A stretch of 64,000 nucleotides of DNA, taken from positions 9,199,800 to 9,263,799 of the forward strand of contig WNKI01000001.1 of NCBI GenBank assembly GCA_015350385.1, given 5' to 3'. A program made the translations under genes and the position numbers. Of the stretch, positions 61,429-64,000 are shown piece by piece; position 1 is the first letter of the stretch; each line of letters opens with the position of its first letter. This DNA comes from Aculops lycopersici. Taxonomy: Eukaryota > Arthropoda > Arachnida > Trombidiformes > Eriophyidae. Under the pieces are notes generated by a model. The model was not told where the DNA came from, did not search any database, and saw only the letters and a list, made by a program, of their open reading frames with translations.

Positions 61429-62648
61429 TGATTATGGGTCTATGACAAACTCTGTTTTGTCGTATCCTTTCGGGTTATAATTTTTACCTTTCTTTTATCA
61501 GACTAGATAACTAGCGAGACTCTTTCCAAGTTCCAGTTCAAATTGGCCTGCTTTTCCTCACTCTCACAAGAGTCACTATCCAGTCGCCGCCTTAAGTTGG
61601 GTCAATTTTTTCTTTTCAACTCAATGGATGCGATTACATATTGCTTTTTTGGTCACTGTGTAAAATTATCAGTATAATCACTATATATTTGAATGTAGAC
61701 AACAATTTTTTACTTAAATAACCTCAAGTCGCTGGTAGATGATCAGATGGTTGATTGACAAGTATAATTACATTGATGATCGATCGTCAAAGTTAGCATA
61801 CTGCCCTGGCGTTCTGGACACTGACCGTCCGTTACAAAGCCGATTGGATAGATGCGTAGGCGAAAGCTGACTGGCCAGCGATAGAGGAAGTCTAGATCAG
61901 CGAGACCCAATAGATTACCACTCTGTAGGCCGTCGCCACCATTAGGGAGTAGAGGGAAGAGGAGAAAACAAGCAGCAGAAGCACCCCCGAGCTTTGCGTA
62001 ACGGGCGCCTGTTTACGTAATAACAGGAAGGCGCAACCACCTAGCGACCGTGAGGCGGCCGAACGGACGATAGAGCAGAGTCCCACTGGCTTGCTATGTG
62101 CGGTATCACATATGTGTTAAGCTAATTTTGGTGGCGACGGCGCCGCCGTCAACAAGGATTCGCCTGGACCATTCATACCCAGATGGAGGCTTCGCGGTCG
62201 GTGGTTGATGTTGTTGTTGTTTTTTGGTTTTGCTTTTGGAACAAACACTGGTTGGCGCATAGCGCACACCTGCGCCCTTTGCATCGTTCCATCTCACTCT
62301 CTAGAATACCCGTTTCCTCGCTCTCCTGATCTCGCCCACACACCCTCAATTGACGTATGTACTCTCGTCGGGCGAGCAACAGCAAGTTGCATTGTATGAA
62401 AACAGTCTAGAACGAAGGGGCTGAAGTCGACCATATGGTTGGAATGGCTAGTGTTTTGCATTCGGATTGATATTAGTGAGAGTGAACTCGCTCAACGCTA
62501 GATGGAGTTGCAGTTGTAAGTTTTATTTGGAAATCAATAGAAGTTAAGTCATTTATTTATTAATTTTTGCTTTTTCTTCTCTAATACATTTGATGATAAC
62601 TAATGCTTTTATAATCGTTTTAGAGGGTGAGTGGTGAAAAGAAAGCCC
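61429..62648. other. PC2 promoter region and BCNT 3' UTR
   Basis: 1.2 kb. Near 62553-62562 the minus strand reads AATAAATAAAT, a likely poly(A) signal for the BCNT gene. The middle part has domain-free frames only. Confidence 0.45.
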
Positions 62649-62939
62649 TCACTTTGGCGGAGCCGCCTGACGAGACCGGACCTTGTCACGAATCTCGCGC
62701 TCCCTTTCGAATTGCTTCAGGTCGGTTTGTTGCAAGAATCTCTGCTTGTCCAGGTAGCCAGTCTTGGATTTAGTTGCCTGCTTCAACTCCTCCTCGATGT
62801 TCTCCTCCGTCTTGGCTCGGTTCCAATCTTGAGCGGCCTGATCTAGGATGGTGGGCTTCTTGACTCCCTTGTCCATGGACATTTTCAGGTTCTTCAGCAA
62901 ATCCCCTGGATTAGATTTGCGGGCTGTTGGTTGATTCAT
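62649..62939 (-). CDS. CFDP1: BCNT/CFDP1 (Yeti, SWC5-like) short protein
   Basis: A 96-residue protein that is almost entirely a BCNT-C domain: KPTILDQAAQDWNRAK, ENIEEELKQ, GYLDKQRFLQQTD and QFEREREIRDK match the conserved TLxKSKxDWxxxK, GIGEEL and GYxERKxFLxRVDxRQFExER motif series. BCNT proteins are subunits of the SRCAP/SWR1 complex that loads histone H2A.Z. The acidic N-terminal two-thirds found in other animals (about 300 residues) is absent; upstream in-frame stops limit a simple extension. The start codon lies only 75 bases after the NOP10 stop on the same strand. A missing upstream exon within or beyond NOP10 cannot be excluded. Confidence 0.8.
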   Translation of the reverse strand: MNQPTARKSNPGDLLKNLKMSMDKGVKKPTILDQAAQDWNRAKTEENIEEELKQATKSKTGYLDKQRFLQQTDLKQFEREREIRDKVRSRQAAPPK

Positions 62940-63014
62940 TGTGATTGAGTTATTACCACTACTAATTCTGCTTCAAGATGACAGTTCAATTGGAATAGCA
63001 GTGATAGAAATAAA

Positions 63015-63209
63015 TTACTGTACCGATTCAGAGTTTGGTTCAAAAATTCCAAACCTCTTCTTTATCAAAATCCTCTCACGTGAATATTTATCCTCAGGCG
63101 AGAATCTAGCTGGATGTGCGCTTACTGTTGATTCACGTCCGTTTTCTGCTACCTTCTCAAGGGTGTAAACCTTTTTTCCCTCCTCGTTAATATAGTACAT
63201 GAGATACAT
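63015..63209 (-). CDS. NOP10: NOP10, H/ACA ribonucleoprotein subunit 3
   Basis: A 64-residue protein with the complete NOP10 pattern: YYINEEGKKVYTLEKV at the start and SAHPARFSPEDKYSRERILIKKRFGI. It stabilises the catalytic centre of H/ACA snoRNPs, binding Cbf5/dyskerin for pseudouridine formation in rRNA and snRNA, and telomerase RNA. Length equals the human protein (64). Together with NOP2 it is the second rRNA-modification gene in the window. It lies head to head with PDHB and tail to head with BCNT. Confidence 0.97.
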   Translation of the reverse strand: MYLMYYINEEGKKVYTLEKVAENGRESTVSAHPARFSPEDKYSRERILIKKRFGIFEPNSESVQ

Positions 63210-63723
63210 GACGTTCAGATCAATATAACATTATTCTTGTTGTTGTTGTTGTTGTTTCTCAATTGTATATCTTACGGATTGATGGATAAATTGATCTATA
63301 GATTTGAGATAACAATAGTTGAAAATAAAGGCATTATTAAAGAGGCACGGTGCAAGAGAGGAGAAAGAGAAAGCGCTGCGCCGGCAGCACGCCGCAGCTA
63401 TGCAGCGTGTGTGCGAACAAAACACACATACATACGAACACGCAAAGTGCTCACTTGCCGCCGCCGTTACGGCTGCTGCAGCCGCAACTTCCAATGCTGC
63501 AGCCTGCAGCCCATTCACTTACCAGCGCAAAGACATTGCAACATCCGCGCGTCTTTGCCATCGCAACAGCCAAATATTTTCACCTAAAACTAGTCCTTTG
63601 GAATTACAACAAATATTATCATAGCCATCATCATACATTACATACATCTAAAATTTTAATCCCTTTTGAATGCGATCGAGATTTATGTAGATATAATACT
63701 TAGAACTATTATACTCACCCAAG
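63210..63723. promoter_or_regulatory. Divergent promoter region of NOP10 and PDHB
   Basis: 514 bases between divergent start codons. It contains a (TTG)n run at 63237-63255 and a GCAGC-rich block at 63375-63515. Open frames on both strands are repeat-derived and domain-free. Confidence 0.5.
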
Positions 63724-64000
63724 ATGATTCGTTTGGCTGTCAAAAGCCTCACACACCAAGCGCGAGGCCAACTACACACTAGCTCCAGGTTGGCGGCGCC
63801 ATTGATGATCAATTGCAGAGATGCCTTAAATAAAGCCATGGACGAGGAAATGGAACGAGACGAGAGGGTACTTGTGATCGGCGAGGAGGTGGCCATGTAT
63901 GATGGAGCCTACAAGGTTAGCAGGGGTCTATGGAAGAAGTATGGCGACAAGAGGGTGATAGATACGCCTATCACTGAAGCGGGTTTCTGTGGTATGGCCG
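63724..64000 (+). CDS. PDHB: Pyruvate dehydrogenase E1 beta subunit, 5' part, cut by window edge
   Basis: The first 92 codons of the mitochondrial PDH E1 beta chain, which with E1 alpha decarboxylates pyruvate using thiamine diphosphate. The N-terminus (MIRLAVKSLTHQARGQLHTSS) is a basic presequence. The core follows with RDALNKAMDEEMERDERV, VLVIGEEVAMYDGAYKVSRG (which includes the thiamine-site Glu of GEEVA) and DTPITEAGFCGMA. The frame is open to the window end with no intron so far. Confidence 0.97.
   Translation, partial: MIRLAVKSLTHQARGQLHTSSRLAAPLMINCRDALNKAMDEEMERDERVLVIGEEVAMYDGAYKVSRGLWKKYGDKRVIDTPITEAGFCGMA

Noticed and set aside
1..64000. CRISPR arrays, bacterial operons, prophage or plasmid features
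   Set aside because: The window is animal nuclear DNA. No regularly spaced repeats with unique spacers, integrase or replication genes were seen.
1..64000. tRNA, rRNA or snoRNA genes
   Set aside because: None recognised by eye; a covariance-model scan would be needed to exclude them, especially at 36-46 kb.

Overview
This is nuclear DNA of an arthropod, most likely a mite. The genes are animal genes: N-cadherin with EGF/LamG modules, SMURF, integrin-linked kinase, prohormone convertase 2, a 4-TM tetraspanin and a fatty acyl-CoA reductase. They lie on both strands, without operon structure, at roughly 2.5-3 kb per gene. Introns are strikingly rare. ILK, PC2, SMURF, NOP2, FAR, DERA and ECH1 each read as one uninterrupted exon, and only N-cadherin, a small membrane protein and an alpha/beta hydrolase show introns. 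Several proteins are trimmed versions of their families (YY1, NOP2, RBM5/10-like, BCNT, SMURF). Compact, intron-poor genomes with trimmed proteins are known in eriophyoid mites. That placement is inference and was not tested.

Layout. 1-7363 (-): 5' part of an N-cadherin gene with a pair of apparently mutually exclusive exon cassettes. 9.8-17.7 kb: MLF, a tetraspanin, SCO1, BET1, YY1 and NOP2, plus a very recent 424 bp copy of the MLF 3' end placed just before SCO1. 17.7-24 kb: a decayed DJ-1 fragment, fatty acyl-CoA reductase and SMURF. 24.9-28.5 kb: a G-patch protein and a Q-rich protein sharing a divergent promoter, then DERA and a thyroglobulin-type-1-like secreted protein. 29.4-35.3 kb: a tandem array of three intact secreted-protein genes of unknown family, with at least three broken relatives and repeated flanks that include a copy of the end of the adjacent ECH1 gene. 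36.3-46.3 kb: mostly gene-free, microsatellite-rich DNA holding one two-exon small membrane protein. 46.3-54 kb: an ABHD1/3-type hydrolase with a large low-complexity insert, a cluster of about 305 bp repeats in direct and inverted orientation, and a 998-residue low-complexity protein. 56.7-64 kb: ILK, PC2, BCNT/CFDP1, NOP10 and the start of PDHB.

Most genes are housekeeping or signalling genes that do not form a pathway together. The best candidate for something undescribed is the secreted-protein array (29.4-35.3 kb), which shows birth-and-death evolution in a lineage-specific family. The asymmetric N-cadherin exon pair, the MLF/SCO1 duplication scars and the 49.8-50.85 kb repeat cluster also deserve attention. 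All family assignments rest on motif recognition from memory. No database search was run.
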